Below, piece by piece: positions 12,106-23,799 of a stretch of 64,000 bases of DNA. The position numbers and the translations under genes were made by a program. The notes below the pieces were generated by a model. That model had not been told where the DNA came from, did no database searches, and worked only from the letters and a program-made list of their open reading frames with translations. The stretch is from Dastarcus helophoroides. Taxonomy: Eukaryota > Arthropoda > Insecta > Coleoptera > Bothrideridae. The stretch covers positions 2,341,445-2,405,444 of the forward strand of contig CM053326.1 of the NCBI GenBank assembly GCA_028583605.1. The letters are read 5' to 3'. Every line of letters begins with the position of its first letter. Within the stretch, counting starts at the first letter, position 1.

Positions 12106-12172
12106 CTCCAGGCGCATATAGTGGAATCATAGGTAGCTTGAACTACCAACAGTTGAAACACTGCCACCTAGC
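12106..12172 (+). repeat. 67-bp direct repeat flanking an insertion, right copy
   Basis: It is identical to 7267-7333. It continues rightward into GAAACGCTTGCTCTCTAGG, so the undisturbed ancestral site can be read across this copy. Confidence 0.9.
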
Positions 12173-12174
12173 GA
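12160..12174 (-). promoter_or_regulatory. CTCF-like motif
   Basis: The minus strand reads TCGCTAGGTGGCAGT, matching 13 of 15 positions of the CTCF consensus CCASYAGRKGGCRSY. It lies in the single-copy flank, inside the 67-bp repeat. The left copy of the repeat has the core but loses outer positions because the element begins there. Binding is not shown by sequence. Confidence 0.35.
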
Positions 12175-12540
12175 AACGCTTGCTCTCTAGGAAAGTTCTC
12201 AGAAGACAAGGATTCTAATGCACAAACAAATAGGATTGAACATTTATTTGATTCGAAATTTGGAAACCAAAGTCGACTTTTCTCTCGAAATTTTGACTGT
12301 AGTTTAGAATTTCGACCTTTATTTCGAAATTTTGAGTAAAACATCAAAATTTTGGTTTCTTCAAAATTTAAACAAAATTAGAAACAAAATATTAGAAATT
12401 TCGAGAAAAAGTCGAAATTTCGCTTTTTAACGCCAAGCTTCTAAAACTTTTTTTTTAAATTGATGGCCTTTATAAGCCTATTTCTTTTATTATTATTTCT
12501 TATGAAATGACAATTATCCAAAAGGCTGAGAAACAAGACC

Positions 12541-12675
<135 letters not shown>

Positions 12676-12676
<1 letters not shown>

Positions 12677-12737
12677 CCCCGCAAGGGGGTAAGGAGCGTA
12701 AGCATCTTACCATGGTGAGTAGCGCCACCAAGGCCCT
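12676..12737 (+). other. Structured 5' leader of the R4 element (hairpins)
   Basis: Immediately after the TAA tract the leader can form ACCCC-GCAA-GGGGT (a GNRA-loop hairpin). Next come GGTAAG paired with CTTACC, and GGTG paired with CACC. Some non-LTR elements carry self-cleaving HDV-like ribozymes at this place. I could not complete a double-pseudoknot fold by eye, so only the hairpins are claimed. Confidence 0.4.
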
Positions 12738-12950
12738 GAGCGTAGAGGAGAAAACCCCGAAAAAATAACCCCAATCTCAATGTGTTATGCGACCTGTGCA
12801 GAAGAGATGAATGGCTGTTGGGTCAAACAGTTATGTACGGAGCCCTCCGAGCAACAGGCGCAACTTGGTTGTAGATAAGCCGCCTTACCATGGTAATGCG
12901 GGGCTCTGCCATGGTGGACCGAACACACCCTAGCTACTCGTGGGACCACG

Positions 12951-14147
12951 ATGATAACAAAAAATAAAACAAAACAAAACAAGGAAAACTGTGTAAACAG
13001 TGAACAAGCATCTTCGCTAAGACATACACCAACAGAAAACACTGTCAGTCAAAACGAGGAAACTCAAATTGAACCAGTGATTTCACAACATCAAAATAAA
13101 GATGAAACCAATATTGGAGAAAATAATGGTAACAGACTCCGTTGGAGCAAGAAAGAATATGCGGAGATAATATGGTGTTACTACTACATGCAGGAGAAAC
13201 AAACTGCTACAGAAAGGAACGTATTTGAACTTTGGAGGGACAGAAACCCAAACACAAGACCAAACATATCTTCTAAAAGCCTAGCAACGCAAAGAAGGTA
13301 CATCATTAACAATAAAAAATTAACACAAAGTGAACTGGATGTAATACAAAACTCAGTAAGAAAATCAATAACCAACCAACAGACACCAGCAGGAGAGTTG
13401 GACCAAAGAACCCACACAAATACCCAAGACGTTCAAGAAGGTCAAAATTTCAACAACAATAGCGGAAAACAAATAAATACGACAATTTCAAGTGAAAATA
13501 ATACTACCGGCAAAGAAAAAGGATCTTTAGACTTAGAAAATACCAATAGTAATGCAGAGCAGACCACCGTAGCAAATTTAGATTTAGAATTAAAGATTAA
13601 AATATACAGTGAACTTGAAAACAGTAAGATAGTTAGCATGACAGAAAGAAGCAGACTTCCGAAAATCAAAGAAACAAATAAAGCCAAACAAATGATATTA
13701 AAAGCTAATGACATCATACAAGAATATATCGCACGAAGTCAGACAAAAGACATCACTGAACTAAACAACTTGGTATACTCTAGCGCGTTAGTTATCACAA
13801 GAAAGTTAATCAAAATAAGGGATAACACAACAAGAAACAAGCAGCATAAAAGCCCCAGATGGAAACTGAGAATACAGAAAAGAATAGAAGAATTACGAAA
13901 AGAATCATCCTTATTAGCTGAGAGGAAATCTGACAAAATACATTCTAAAAGGGTACAGCATCGAATAAATTCCTTGAAAATTAAATATGAAATCTCTAAT
14001 AACTGCAGCTATCAGAAAGTAGAGGAGATGTTAAAAGAAAAGGTGCTTGCATATGCACAGCGAATACGAAGATATCAAAAGAGAAATGACTTTATCAACA
14101 AAACAGACTTTTTGAAGAAAATGGAAAAAAGTTCTACCAACAGTTAA
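12951..14147 (+). pseudogene. R4 element 1, N-terminal region
   Basis: It encodes 398 residues. Residues about 60-80 read RLRWSKKEYAEIIWCYYY, the start of a Myb-like or helix-turn-helix DNA-binding segment shared by R4-clade proteins. A low-complexity Asn/Thr-rich linker follows, then a Lys/Arg-rich helical region (residues about 290-390). In this clade the N-terminus helps recognise the target DNA. The frame ends by a slip in an A-run near 14131. The next frame continues KKFYQQLKTKSTG into the reverse transcriptase, so this is the front part of one protein rather than a separate gene. The start at 12951 is uncertain, because no better upstream ATG is evident in the leader. Confidence 0.75.
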
Positions 14148-15977
14148 AAACAAAAAGTACAGGGATCACAAAAGCACCATCACAAAATGAAATAGAAGCC
14201 TTTTGGAAGGATCAGTGGGAAACAAATGCAAGGCACAACTCAAAAGCAGAGTGGATAAAAAGAGAAGAGAAATCTACGCAGAAAGTACCTTTTATGTCAA
14301 GCGAAGAGATCACCATCAGAGACATAGAAAAGGCCTTATCAAATGCAGCTAACTGGAAAGCGCCCGGTTTGGACAAAATACCAAACTTCTGGTTAAAAAA
14401 ATTTCACACTACACATAAGGCATTCGCTTATGCGTTAAATGAACTCAAAAAACACCCAGAACAGATCCCAGAATGGCTTACGCAAGGTATTACTTTTCTG
14501 TTACCAAAAACAGAAGACACATGCAAAGCGAATAATTACCGACCAATAACATGCTTATCAGTTATCTATAAACTCATCACCAAAATATTCTCGGATAAAA
14601 TTTATGAGCATCTAGTAAATAACAATCTTCTACCAGCTGAGCAAAAAGGTTGCTCCAGGGGTTCTTTGGGATGCAAGGAGCACCTGTTATTAAATAAGCT
14701 AATTATGGAAGACAGTAAAGAAAAGAAAAGGGGATTGGCCATGGCTTGGATAGACTACAAAAAAGCGTTCGACAGCATTCCACACAGTTGGATAAAACAA
14801 GCTATGCAAATATATCATCTAGATCCCGAAATAGTCCACTTCTGCACAACGGCTATGGAGCAATGGAATACGAGAGCAAGATTGACAACAGAACAAGGAG
14901 TGATAGAAACTAATACCATAAATATCAACAGAGGAATCTTCCAAGGTGACTCGCTGTCCCCCCTTTTGTTCTGCATGTGCTTAATACCCTTATCAAGAGA
15001 GCTGCGTGAAAGTGACCGCGGATATAAAGTACAGAAAACATCGGTTCACCATTTACTATACATAGGATGATCTAAAACTCTTCAGCTGCAATGAAGGTGG
15101 AGTTAATGACATGTTAGGCATTGTGAAACAATTCAGTGAAGATGTCAATATGCAATTTGGACTGGACAAGTGCGCCAAGGTAGTCATACATAAAGGGCAG
15201 ATTAAATACACAGAAAACCTACAGATGGACAAACAAACTGAAATTAAAAACCTTGAACCTGAAAAGGCATATAAATATCTAGGAGTGACAGAAAACCGTG
15301 ACATCGAACATGCCGAGATGAAAGATAAGATAAAAAAAGAGTATGTTCGAAGAATTAGGTTAATACTAGGCACAGAACTTACAGGAAAAAATAAAATAAC
15401 AGCGATTGGTAATCTAGCAATGCCCGTACTAGAATATAGTTTTGGTATTATAAATTGGACAAAAGAGGAACTTAGGCAATTGGACAGGAAGACCCGTAAG
15501 CTACTGACCACGTATAAGTTACTACATCCCAGAGCAGACGTGGATAGACTTTACTTACCTAGATTAAAGGGGGGTAGAGGACTTCGTAAAATAGAAACAG
15601 CATATAAAGTAACAATATTGGGACCATCCACATATATCTTAAAGAAGAAAGGTGACAGCCTAGTAGATATAATTAAGAAAATTGAAAACTTAAAGCCCAA
15701 CCAGAAAAACATAATATCGGAGGCAAACCACATACAGACCAGTTATGAAATTGTGCCACCAGGCAATAATAGCACTGAATTAGCTATCAAAAACCAAAAG
15801 AAATATTTAAAGGCAGCCATAACAGAGGAACATAAAACAAAATGGAAAGAAAAGCCCCTACATGGAAACTTCTTAAAAATAATCCATAAGCCCACCATCA
15901 ATCAACAAGGCTCATTTGAATGGCTAAAGTATGGCAAAATGAAAGGGGAAACTGAGGCTTTTATAACTGCTGCATAA
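14132..15977 (+). pseudogene. R4 element 1, reverse transcriptase
   Basis: Reverse transcriptase blocks occur in order: NWKAPGLDKIPNFWLKKF, NNYRPITCLSVIYKLITK, MAWIDYKKAFDSIPHSW, and GIFQGDSLSPLLFCMCL. The catalytic box should read YIDDLKLFSC, but a single extra base at about 15065 splits it between two frames (YI before, DDLKLF after). The second frame runs from 15066 through the thumb (LRKIETAYKV) to a TAA at 15975-15977. The same frame reopens at once (DQALRTKYYDKRIL), so that stop is a nonsense change. The enzyme would prime cDNA from nicked target DNA. As written it cannot be made. Confidence 0.88.
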
Positions 15978-16604
15978 GACCAAGCTTTACGAACCAAATA
16001 CTATGACAAAAGAATATTGAAAATAAATACTGATGACACATGTAGAATTTGCAAAGAAGAAAAAGAACATATCGAACATATAGTCTCTGCATGCCCTCAG
16101 CTCGCCAAAACAGAATATGTCAAAAGACACAATAGAGTATGCACATACATACATTGGGCTGTGAGCAAAAATTATGGAATAGAACTTTCTGCTAAATGGT
16201 ATCAATATGAGCCTCAACCTACGCAGTCGAAAGGGAATATTGTGTTGTTATACGACCAACAAATATACACTGATCGAACCATTTATGCTAATAAACCTGA
16301 CATAGTCATCAAGGACCTGAAAAGTGGCACTTGTTTGATAGTCGATGTGGCAATCCCTGCTGATAGCAATGTAGATAGTAAAGAAGTAGAGAAAATAATA
16401 AAATATAGAGATCTGGAAATAGAAATCCAACATATGTGGAAATTAAGAACAAAAATAATACCCATAATTGTAGGATCTTTGGGTACTGTGTCAAAGAGGT
16501 TCATATACAATGTGAATGATATTCCTGGAAACATCAATAGAAACATAATTCAAGAAACAGCATTATACGGCACTGCAAATATATTGCGTAAAGTTCTTGG
16601 ATGA
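15978..16604 (+). pseudogene. R4 element 1, CCHC knuckle and endonuclease
   Basis: Immediately after an in-frame stop the frame continues to 16604. It contains a zinc-knuckle pattern CRICKEEKEHIEHIVSAC (two Cys, His, Cys), then the restriction-like endonuclease motif KPDIVIKDLKSGTCLIVDVA (the K/R-PD-(X)-D of R2/R4 enzymes) and YRDLEIEIQHMW. The end of the protein lies only about 80 bases before the TAA-repeat tail, as expected for a compact 3' UTR. Confidence 0.85.
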
Positions 16605-16804
16605 AAGTAGCATCTGATCTGAGGAGCCGGGTAGGTTCCTGATGAGAGATTGCCGGGAAATAGATTTCCCGAGTTAATGAAAATAATAATAATAAATAAA
16701 AAAAACGGCGAACGGAAATACTGAATCTCACGAATGAGTTTAACCCGACCAGCGGTCGAGGTTCCTCAAAAGATCAGGAATAGAGTAGGCATATAAAATG
16801 GTCA

Positions 16805-16812
16805 TGACGTCA
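16805..16812. promoter_or_regulatory. Perfect CRE palindrome TGACGTCA
   Basis: TGACGTCA sits in ATGACGTCAT within the presumed 5' leader of R4 copy 2, inside a larger inverted repeat (GTAGGC about 16786, GCCTAC about 16817). It could serve as an internal promoter element or arise from hairpin symmetry. Confidence 0.25.
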
Positions 16813-17279
16813 TGTTAGCCTACTTCCGCAGTACAAAATGCGACAGAAATAAAACTGGGTTTCGAAAGAGAATGCTTGTAGAATGGCGCTGAATTCGACC
16901 AGTTAGTCAATTAAGAGACGGACAGGTAGCAAATCAACTCTATGCTATCCAAACCAGAAAACTGTTTTCAGACCTAGAAGTAGAACAAATAAAGCAGCAA
17001 GTAGAGCAAGAAGTGCCCACATTAAATGATGAAGGACATATGAAACTAATGGAAACCAATGAAGAGGAAGGAATGGAAACGGAGACGCAGAGTATCTTTT
17101 CGAAGCTCCAATACATGAAAAGGGCGATTCCATCACTGCACCTGAAACAGAAATAGACAAATTAATGAATCGAATAATGATGGAGTTTAATAAAAACATC
17201 TTATGGTATAGAGACATGGACGCGGAGAAAAAGACCACAACTGTCTAAAATCAAGCCAAATAATAAAACTAAAGAATGC

Positions 17280-17843
17280 ATGTCAATAATAAATAGAGAA
17301 ATAGGCAAGTTTGTCAGTGAAACGGATGATATTGGGAGAACCCAAGCGATAGTATATTGTACAGCAATGACAGCAATAACACATATGAGTATAGAACTTA
17401 AACGACCAGGAAATAAAGACAACACAAAACCGCAGTGGAAACGTAGAATAGAAAATGATATCAAAAATACCCGCAGCATTATCACGAAAATCCGAGAATG
17501 GCAAAAAGGAAATAAAAGCAGAAAACTCAGAAAGGAAATAAAAAATTACCTTAAAAGAAAAAACCTAAGACTCGGAACTGATACATTTGAAAGAGAACTA
17601 ACTGCCCATGTAGATTCCCTGAAGCAAAAGATAGCAATGCTGGGCAAAAGACTAAAAAGATATAATAGAAGCTACAAAAGAAAGTTCGATAACAATTTGT
17701 TTAAAAACAACAAAAGCAAATTCTATAAGCAACTTGAAAGAAATGAAACAGCAACCCAAGCATTGCCAGAGAAAACTGAATTTGTGAAATTCAGAGAGAA
17801 CGTGTGGAGTCATAAAGGCAAGCATAACCCTCAAGCTGCATAG
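17280..17843 (+). pseudogene. R4 element 2, basic linker region
   Basis: It encodes 187 residues rich in Lys, Arg and Asn, and is homologous in layout to residues 250-398 of copy 1 (for example QWKRRIENDIKNTRSIITKI). The stop at 17841-17843 is followed in frame by LKIEREACRAIPQMEAIK, the lead-in to the reverse transcriptase. It is therefore a nonsense change within one protein. Confidence 0.65.
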
Positions 17844-19156
17844 TTGAAGATAGAAAGGGAAGCATGTCGAGCAATACCACAAATGGAAGCTATAAAAGTT
17901 ACTAAGGATGACGTGCAGCAATCGATGAAGAAAGCCCATAACTGGAAAGGAGCAGGACATGATCACTATTGGTGGAAAAATACACGCTATATTGGCCAAA
18001 CAACTGGAGAGACTTCTGAAAGGGGAACAAAGGATACCAAAATTTTTCACTGCAGGTACCACATACATGATTCCAAAGAATGACGAAACCGAAGACCCAA
18101 AAAATTACAGACCGATAACCTGCTTACCTACCATCTATAAGTTAATAACATCAATAATAGCACAAAAGATTACATGCCACCTCGACAGACATAACATTTT
18201 AACAGTAGAGCAAAAAGGATGTCGCAGTAAAACCCAGGGGTGTAAAGAACAATTATTAATCGACAACATCGTCACCTATAACGCCAGAGATAGAAACATG
18301 GCGGTGGTTTGGATCGACTATCAAAAGGCATTCGTGGTTGATAGAAGCTCTAAAACTTTATAAAATAGATGATGAAATTATTTCGTTTTTGAAGATCTGT
18401 ATGAATGACTGGAAAACCAAATTGTATATAAACCTTAATGGAAGGTCTATAGAAACCACAGAGGTTCAGATAAAAAGTGGCATCTTTCAAGGAGACTTTT
18501 TAAGTCCCTTGTGGTTTATTTTAAGTTTAAATCCGCTATCAAAAATGCTGCAAAAAGCAGAACTTGGATATGCTCTAAAAGATGATAATAGGTCATATAA
18601 CATCAGCCATTTATTCTACGTCGATGATCTGAAGTTGTATTCGGGATAGCAAAACAAATTTAACCGATTACTGCAATTAACATCTGAATTTAGCAAGGAC
18701 ATTAAAATGAAATTTGGCATGGATAAATGTGCTAAATTGACAGCGAGAAGAAGTAAACCAGAGGCATATGACAATCTGATAGAAGAGAACAATATACGCA
18801 CACAATATCTCAAAAACAATAGCTACAAATATCTAGGCTATCAACAGGGACTTATTATAAATCAGCGGGACACGAAGAGAAAGTTAAATAATGATATGAG
18901 AATTCGGATGAGGAAAATATTAAGAACAGAGCCTAATGGCAGGAATACTATTAAAGCTATCAATTCATGGGTTATACCTTCGCTAAGATATTCGTTCGGA
19001 GTCATCAAATGGTCGAATACTGAGCTGGAGGCAATAAACAGAATTCTAAGAGTAGAGCTAACTGAACATCGGAAACATCATCCAAGAGCGTGTTCAGAAA
19101 GACTTTATTTACCACGTAACTTAGGAGGAAGATGTTTATTAAATATGAAACTTTAG
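17844..19156 (+). pseudogene. R4 element 2, reverse transcriptase
   Basis: The blocks are HNWKGAG, KNYRPITCLPTIYKLITS, EQKGCRSKTQGCKEQLL, AVVWIDYQKAF, KSGIFQGDFLSPLWF and an intact catalytic box FYVDDLKLY (about 18615-18641). These are spread over three frames with slips near 17957 and 18335 and a stop directly after LYSG. The thumb region follows at 18707-19156 (MDKCAKLTA, YKYLG, PRACSERLYLPR). Compared with copy 1 the catalytic Asp pair survives, but the rest is broken. Confidence 0.8.
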
Positions 19157-19689
19157 CACGACAAACTAGTAAATGGCATTAAAAAACATTTTATGAGGCG
19201 GGCTGACCATTCGTCACTGCACAAAATAGTTACGGCACTAGATAAACACTCGCCACTCAAAATCTCTGGGCGAGATTTGATAACAATACCAATACTGAAT
19301 GAGAGTAAAGAGGCCTGGACCATCAAACCGATGCATGGTAAATATGTTCAAAAACTCTCAAACGCAAACATAGAGTTTTTGACAGCATGGCTTAAAAAAC
19401 TTATTCACCAAAACCGAAGGATTTGTTATAGCAGTACAAGATGGTCTGATTGCTACTCGTAACTATCGAAAATATAAAAAACAATCCATCGCAGATGAAA
19501 AATGCAGAATGTGCGGAAGATATTCAGAAACCATTGAACATTTGAACATTGAATCATCTCATATCAGTGTATAAGGTTAACCACCTATACATCTCTATCT
19601 TTCGGTTAAACCTACAGGAAGAACGGACCCACACAACCGACCTCATTCGGATAGGGGTCAAGGGAAAGGTAGTGGGGTCCAACAAGACG

Positions 19690-20360
19690 CTATGATCAAG
19701 GACATCTTGAGTGGACAGACGATTTACGTGACGACCTTCTGCAATGTTATGAGACGAGCATCAACCCGAATCGAAGAGGATACATGGCGGGTATGCATAG
19801 AGAGTAGGTGCACCCTGAGCATCACATACTCACCTCTCAAAACTTACGCGATTATGTAGCGTATCTTCGAAGAACGGGTTACGTACGGGTGCTTCCCCAA
19901 CCGCCAATTGCTGAGTACAGGGAACCACAACAAGTGGCGGATGAGGAACTCCCAGGAGAATAGTATACCGCCAGAAGTAGAAAGTCTAATAAACAGAAGG
20001 GACGATTTACCTTCAAAAGCCCATAAAAACCCGAGACTTAAAAGAAGCGGATGCGAATCTTAGTAGATCGATTTCGGAAAAGACGAACATCTGGAGCATT
20101 AATTGCGCGGTCTATGAAGTTGCCACCAGGCTCCAACGAGAGAACAGGGTGAGAGACTTTTCAAACGGAGGAGTCCACAGGCGACTTAAATTATTAGACA
20201 TCAAGATCCGGAAGGAGAGACAACACGCATCCCATATTCAGTGTGTGATGGATTATGTGGTGGAAGGGTTCACTACCAAAGTAAGGCGTTTAGCAAGATC
20301 ATTAAGACGTCTTCATCACACACTCAATATGAGAGTGCTGCCAGTCATCAAGTAGCACAA
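19690..20360 (+). pseudogene. R4 element 3, N-terminal DNA-binding region
   Basis: The translation around 19700-19920 reads LEWTDDLRDDLLQCYETS, RGYMAGMHRE, then LTSQNLRDYVAYLRRTGYV. This is the same domain plan as RLRWSKKEYAEIIWCYYY in copy 1. A basic segment at 20149-20355 (RRLARSLRRLHHTLNMRVL) precedes the reverse transcriptase. Stops split the region. Confidence 0.6.
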
Positions 20361-20639
20361 TTTGCAAAGAATACGGGCGCTAGTAGCTGTCAGAAAATCT
20401 CTAGCAGTTAGAGCGAAGAGCGAAAAAGGCACAATTCCGCAAAAAACGTTCGCTTCTCTTTCCACCACCAAAACGTGTTGTAGATAATCCTCCATCTGTA
20501 GATCAAGAAACACTCTTCTGGAAGTCGATATATGAAGAAACACGTCCGCTCAAGGAAGATACTCCAGCCCTAGAACAGTTCAGAAACTTCTGCAATTCCA
20601 TTCCTCAGGCAGAAGAAGAACTCCATCCAATCACTGCTG

Positions 20640-22333
20640 AGGAGGAGTCCAAAAAATTACCGACCAATTACTTGTTTGAATACGTGTTACAAGTTATTCA
20701 CACGTATCCTATACACGCGTGTACTGTCCTCAGTTGACAGAATCTATGCACGGATATACGAGCAAAGGGGGCCTAAGAGAGGTGTGGCTGGCTGTAAGGA
20801 GAATCTGCTTATCGATAGGTGTATCACGCAGGACTCTATTCAGTATAAGCGGAACCTTTCGATGGCCGGGATTGACTATCGTAAGGCATTTGATACAACG
20901 TCTCATGAGTTGATGGGAATGTTGCTGAGAATGATTGCGGTACCCAATCCAGTAGTGAGGTATATCGAACATCTAATGCCACTCTGGCGGACCAGATTTA
21001 CCATTACATCCGATGCATCTAAGGTCCAGTCAGAGTTGGTAACTTTCAGAAGGGGGTTTATTAGTTTGATGGAACGGACTGGTCCTTGGTTATCTTCAAA
21101 AACTGAAACACAGAACTTGTCCCCTGAAACCAAGAAAAATTAAAAAACACAACAAAGGTTGCTCTAACGCGTTTCGACAGCCAAGCTGTTAGCTGTTAGC
21201 GTTAGAGCAACCTTTGTTGTGTTTTTTAATTTTTCTTGGTTTCAGGGGACAAGTTCTGTGTTTCAATTTTTGGGGTTTATTAGGGTGATTCCTTAAGCCC
21301 ACTTCTGTTTTGCATCTCGCTGCTGCCGCTATCTGTTGCTCTTCGAATGACCCGAGGTTACAACTGTGGTATACCAAGCAACCGCAGGCATAAGGTTACC
21401 CATTTGTTTTACACGGACGACCTAAAGCTTTATGCTTGCGGAGAAAGAGGATTAAAACAATCCCCTAAAGTCGTGCAGCAGTACACACGTGATGTCGGTA
21501 TGGAATTTGGGTTAGACAAGTTTGCAATGGTTCACCTCAAGAGAGAACGAAGCCGAGAGGTCATTGAGGGAATGCAGCTTGTCAACGGAAGCATCCTACG
21601 ACACCGGAGAGACTTATACCTACTTGGGTGTGGCACAGAGCCATGTTCAGGAGGTAAATCAGATTAAAGAGTCTCTCCGCTGCAAGTATTTGAAACGCCT
21701 CCGACAGATCTGGTCCTCAGAGCTGTCTGGAAAGAACAAGGTGCTTGCAACAAACATACTTGCAGTTCCAGTAGTAATATACTCTTTTGGAGTTTTAAAA
21801 TGGACTCAAAATGAGCTACATGAACTCGATGCAAGAGGATGAATTTAAGTCGAAGTTTACATCCTAAATCGTCCGCTCCACGGATTTATATTCCAAGACA
21901 GCAAGGAGGCCGTGGACTCTTAAGCCTGGAGCATCTTCACAACAGGATCACCCTGGATATGGATTGCAAGGTTATCAGTTCGGATCCTCTTTTGCGTATG
22001 GTTCACGACCACGAACGTGCAGGAGATGGGGCGTTTTTATTTAGGGCAGCAGGACGGGCTGCCACAGAGCTAGGTCTCGAATTTGATTGCTGCCGACCAA
22101 ACAACAACTCCATTACAGGGTTGATTCCTAGTCGTCTGAAGGCCCACATCAAAGCTGCAGACCTGAACAAGCTACTGCAGGAACATCTAGATAAACCCAA
22201 GCATGGAAACTTTTACAGAACTATGGAAGACGTGGGGTTATCTAGAGATTTGGTCTTCTGCTTTCTGAGGTCAAGTGGCCTCAAATCCGAGACCGAAGGC
22301 CAAGATGGTGTTATCAACACCCTTGTCTATTGA
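20640..22333 (+). pseudogene. R4 element 3, reverse transcriptase
   Basis: It contains CYKLFTRILYTRVL, GPKRGVAGCKENLLIDR, MAGIDYRKAFDTTSHELM, LPLWRTRFTI-like sequence (PLWRTRFTITSD), then after the inserted foldback THLFYTDDLKLYACG with an intact Asp-Asp pair. The thumb YTYLGVAQSHVQEV is followed by PRIYIPRQQGGRGLLSLEHL. Frame changes occur near 21600 and 21840. Confidence 0.8.
21053..21283. mobile_element. 207-bp Penelope-like foldback with 12-bp target duplication
   Basis: GGGGTTTATTAG at 21053-21064 is repeated at 21272-21283 around a 207-bp insertion (21065-21271). The insertion begins TTTGATGGAACGGACTGG. From ACAGAACTTGTCCCCTG onward it is a near-perfect inverted repeat closing at about 21185. 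The same sequence recurs at 23092-23335 and partly at 53544-53672. Removing one target copy and the insert leaves the R4 reading frame passing through at this point, which proves it is a later insertion. Confidence 0.85.
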
Positions 22334-22955
22334 AGCCGTGTTTTGGGTATAGAGGTCCCTAATACGGACTGTAGGGCGTGTCATAATGCACCGGAGACAT
22401 TGACGCATCTGCTTTCATCTCGTGGTACGTATGCTGCCTTCATCTATATCCGCCGCCATAACGCGGCACTAAGGGTGCTGTATTTTTTATCTACGGCGCA
22501 CCATTACGGAATAGATGAGGCACCAGTGTTGCCCTATTCGCCGGGAGGATATCCAGTCCGTGATAGAGAACGAAAGGTGCCGTATTTTTTGGAACTTCTC
22601 GTTCGATACGGTGAGGCATTTACGAACCAATAAACCGGATCTTGTCCTCCAAGTCCACGAGATCAAGGCAATGTACGTGGTCGAGTTTTCGGCTCCCGCT
22701 GAAGGAAACGTTGCCCGTAAGGAGGAAGAAAAGCGGACTAAATATCAGGATCTTCTATCTGAACTTCGTAGGCTATACCCGGGTTATTCCATAAGACTCG
22801 TGGTTTTGATAATAGGAACTGTAGGCGGTATGCTACCTTCGTTGCTCGCTCAACTTAAAATCATACCGATCTGCAGTGAGAGGGTAAACGGTGTACTTTT
22901 CGAAGTGCCTCGAGATGATCCTCCATGTTTCTTGTTACGTAAGAACAGACACTGA
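22334..22955 (+). pseudogene. R4 element 3, knuckle and restriction-like endonuclease
   Basis: CRACHNAPETLTHLLSSRG carries the Cys-Cys-His part of the knuckle; the last Cys has become Arg in SSRG. After a slip near 22560 the frame contains TNKPDLVLQVHEIKAMYVVE (the KPD...E/D endonuclease motif) and KYQDLLSELRRLYPGYSI. The domain order matches copy 1. Confidence 0.78.
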
Positions 22956-23091
22956 GTTTTATGGTCCGAAATGTGAGGGTCGATAGTTTCCATACTGTAA
23001 TCAGTTTCATTAAAGGATATATTATCTATGCATGAAAAGGAAGAGCAAGTAACTCTGGATACCTCTTAGAAGCAAGGATATAAAGATTGAA

Positions 23092-23335
23092 ATACATCAG
23101 AACTTGTCCCTTGAAACCAAGAAAGATTCAAAAACACAACAAAGGTTGCTCTAACACGTTTCGACAGCCAAGCTGTCACCTTCAGAGTTTCTCTCTAAAG
23201 ATAACAGCTTGGCTGTCGAAACGCGTTAGAGCAACCTTTGTTGTATTTTTTAATCTTTCTTGGTTTCAGGGGACAAGTTCTGTATTTCAATTTTTGAAGA
23301 TAACCAAAGGACCAGTTCGTTCCATCAAAAAAAGG
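23092..23335. mobile_element. Second copy of the Penelope-like foldback
   Basis: An inverted pair is centred near 23190: the sequence reads in from CAGAACTTGTCCC and back out to GGGACAAGTTCTG, with ACAGCCAAGCTGT and ACAGCTTGGCTGT at the tips, followed by GAAGATAACCAAAGGACCAG. This is the reverse-complement end of the unit seen at 21065. The right edge abuts a LINE fragment. I could not identify a clear target duplication. Confidence 0.75.
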
Positions 23336-23339
23336 ATGT

Positions 23340-23790
23340 AAAGAAAATTCAGCCATTATATTTAAAAAAGTAATTGTATCTTTTGTTAGTTCCATAATGT
23401 TGATATTGAAATCACCTGCAATGTAAATTAATTTATTTTTGTATTTGGTAGTTACCGCGATCAATAAATTTTCCATTTTATCCAAAAATATAGAGTCTGC
23501 ATTAGGACTTCTATAGATTACTATAACTATTGCGTTAATTTGTACAATTTCAGTGCCAATGATTTCAAAAATTTTGTCTGCAATAAAATTATTCAGCACA
23601 ATATTGTACATTTTAGAATGTTTCTTGTTAAAATCCCAACGCCTCCATGTTTGGACGCTTTTCGAGAAAATGTGTTGCTTATAACATAGTTTGGTATAAC
23701 AGGGTGCGTTTCGAGTTCTTTTAAACTTAGATATTTTGATAAGTCTAGCCCTAAACCGTAAGCATTTAAGGTAATTTTAGAAACAAATTA
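23340..23790 (-). pseudogene. AP-type endonuclease fragment of a LINE
   Basis: Read from 23790 downward: KASKHGGVGILTRN, then after a slip near 23610, AIVIVIYRSPNADSIFLDK and YIAGDFNINIMEL. These are the GGG/GGVG, YRsP and GDFN motifs of the apurinic endonuclease domain that nicks target DNA in Jockey, CR1 and related LINEs. No reverse transcriptase follows; the fragment ends where the foldback begins at 23336. The clade cannot be fixed from this piece. Confidence 0.75.
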
Positions 23791-23799
23791 GTTAATAAA

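Larger units (their letters stand above)
12677..16705 (+). mobile_element. R4/Dong-clade non-LTR retrotransposon, copy 1 (near full length)
   Basis: The element runs from the (AAT)n tract to a 3' tail of AATAATAATAATAAATAA at about 16684-16700. It encodes one polypeptide: an N-terminal DNA-binding region, reverse transcriptase, a CCHC knuckle and a restriction-enzyme-like endonuclease. This order defines the R2/R4 group. The position inside TAA repeats at both ends fits Dong-type target choice. The coding region has two frameshifts and one stop, so the copy is dead as written. Confidence 0.88.
16706..19590 (+). mobile_element. R4/Dong-clade retrotransposon, copy 2 (diverged, 3' truncated)
   Basis: It follows copy 1 in the same orientation. 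Its 5' part contains GFRKRMLVEWR and QVANQLYAIQTRKLFSDLE (about 16860-16980), typical of the N-terminal domain in this clade. The protein differs greatly from copy 1, so this is a separate lineage, not a tandem duplicate. It breaks off within the zinc knuckle (CRMCGRYSETIEHL, about 19505-19546) and lacks the endonuclease. Confidence 0.8.
19560..22960 (+). mobile_element. R4/Dong-clade retrotransposon, copy 3 (GC-richer lineage)
   Basis: A third element lies in the same orientation, with clearly higher G+C than copies 1 and 2 and different codon use. It carries the N-terminal DNA-binding domain, reverse transcriptase, knuckle and endonuclease. A 207-bp foldback interrupts it at 21065-21271. 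Several frameshifts and stops inactivate it. Confidence 0.82.
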
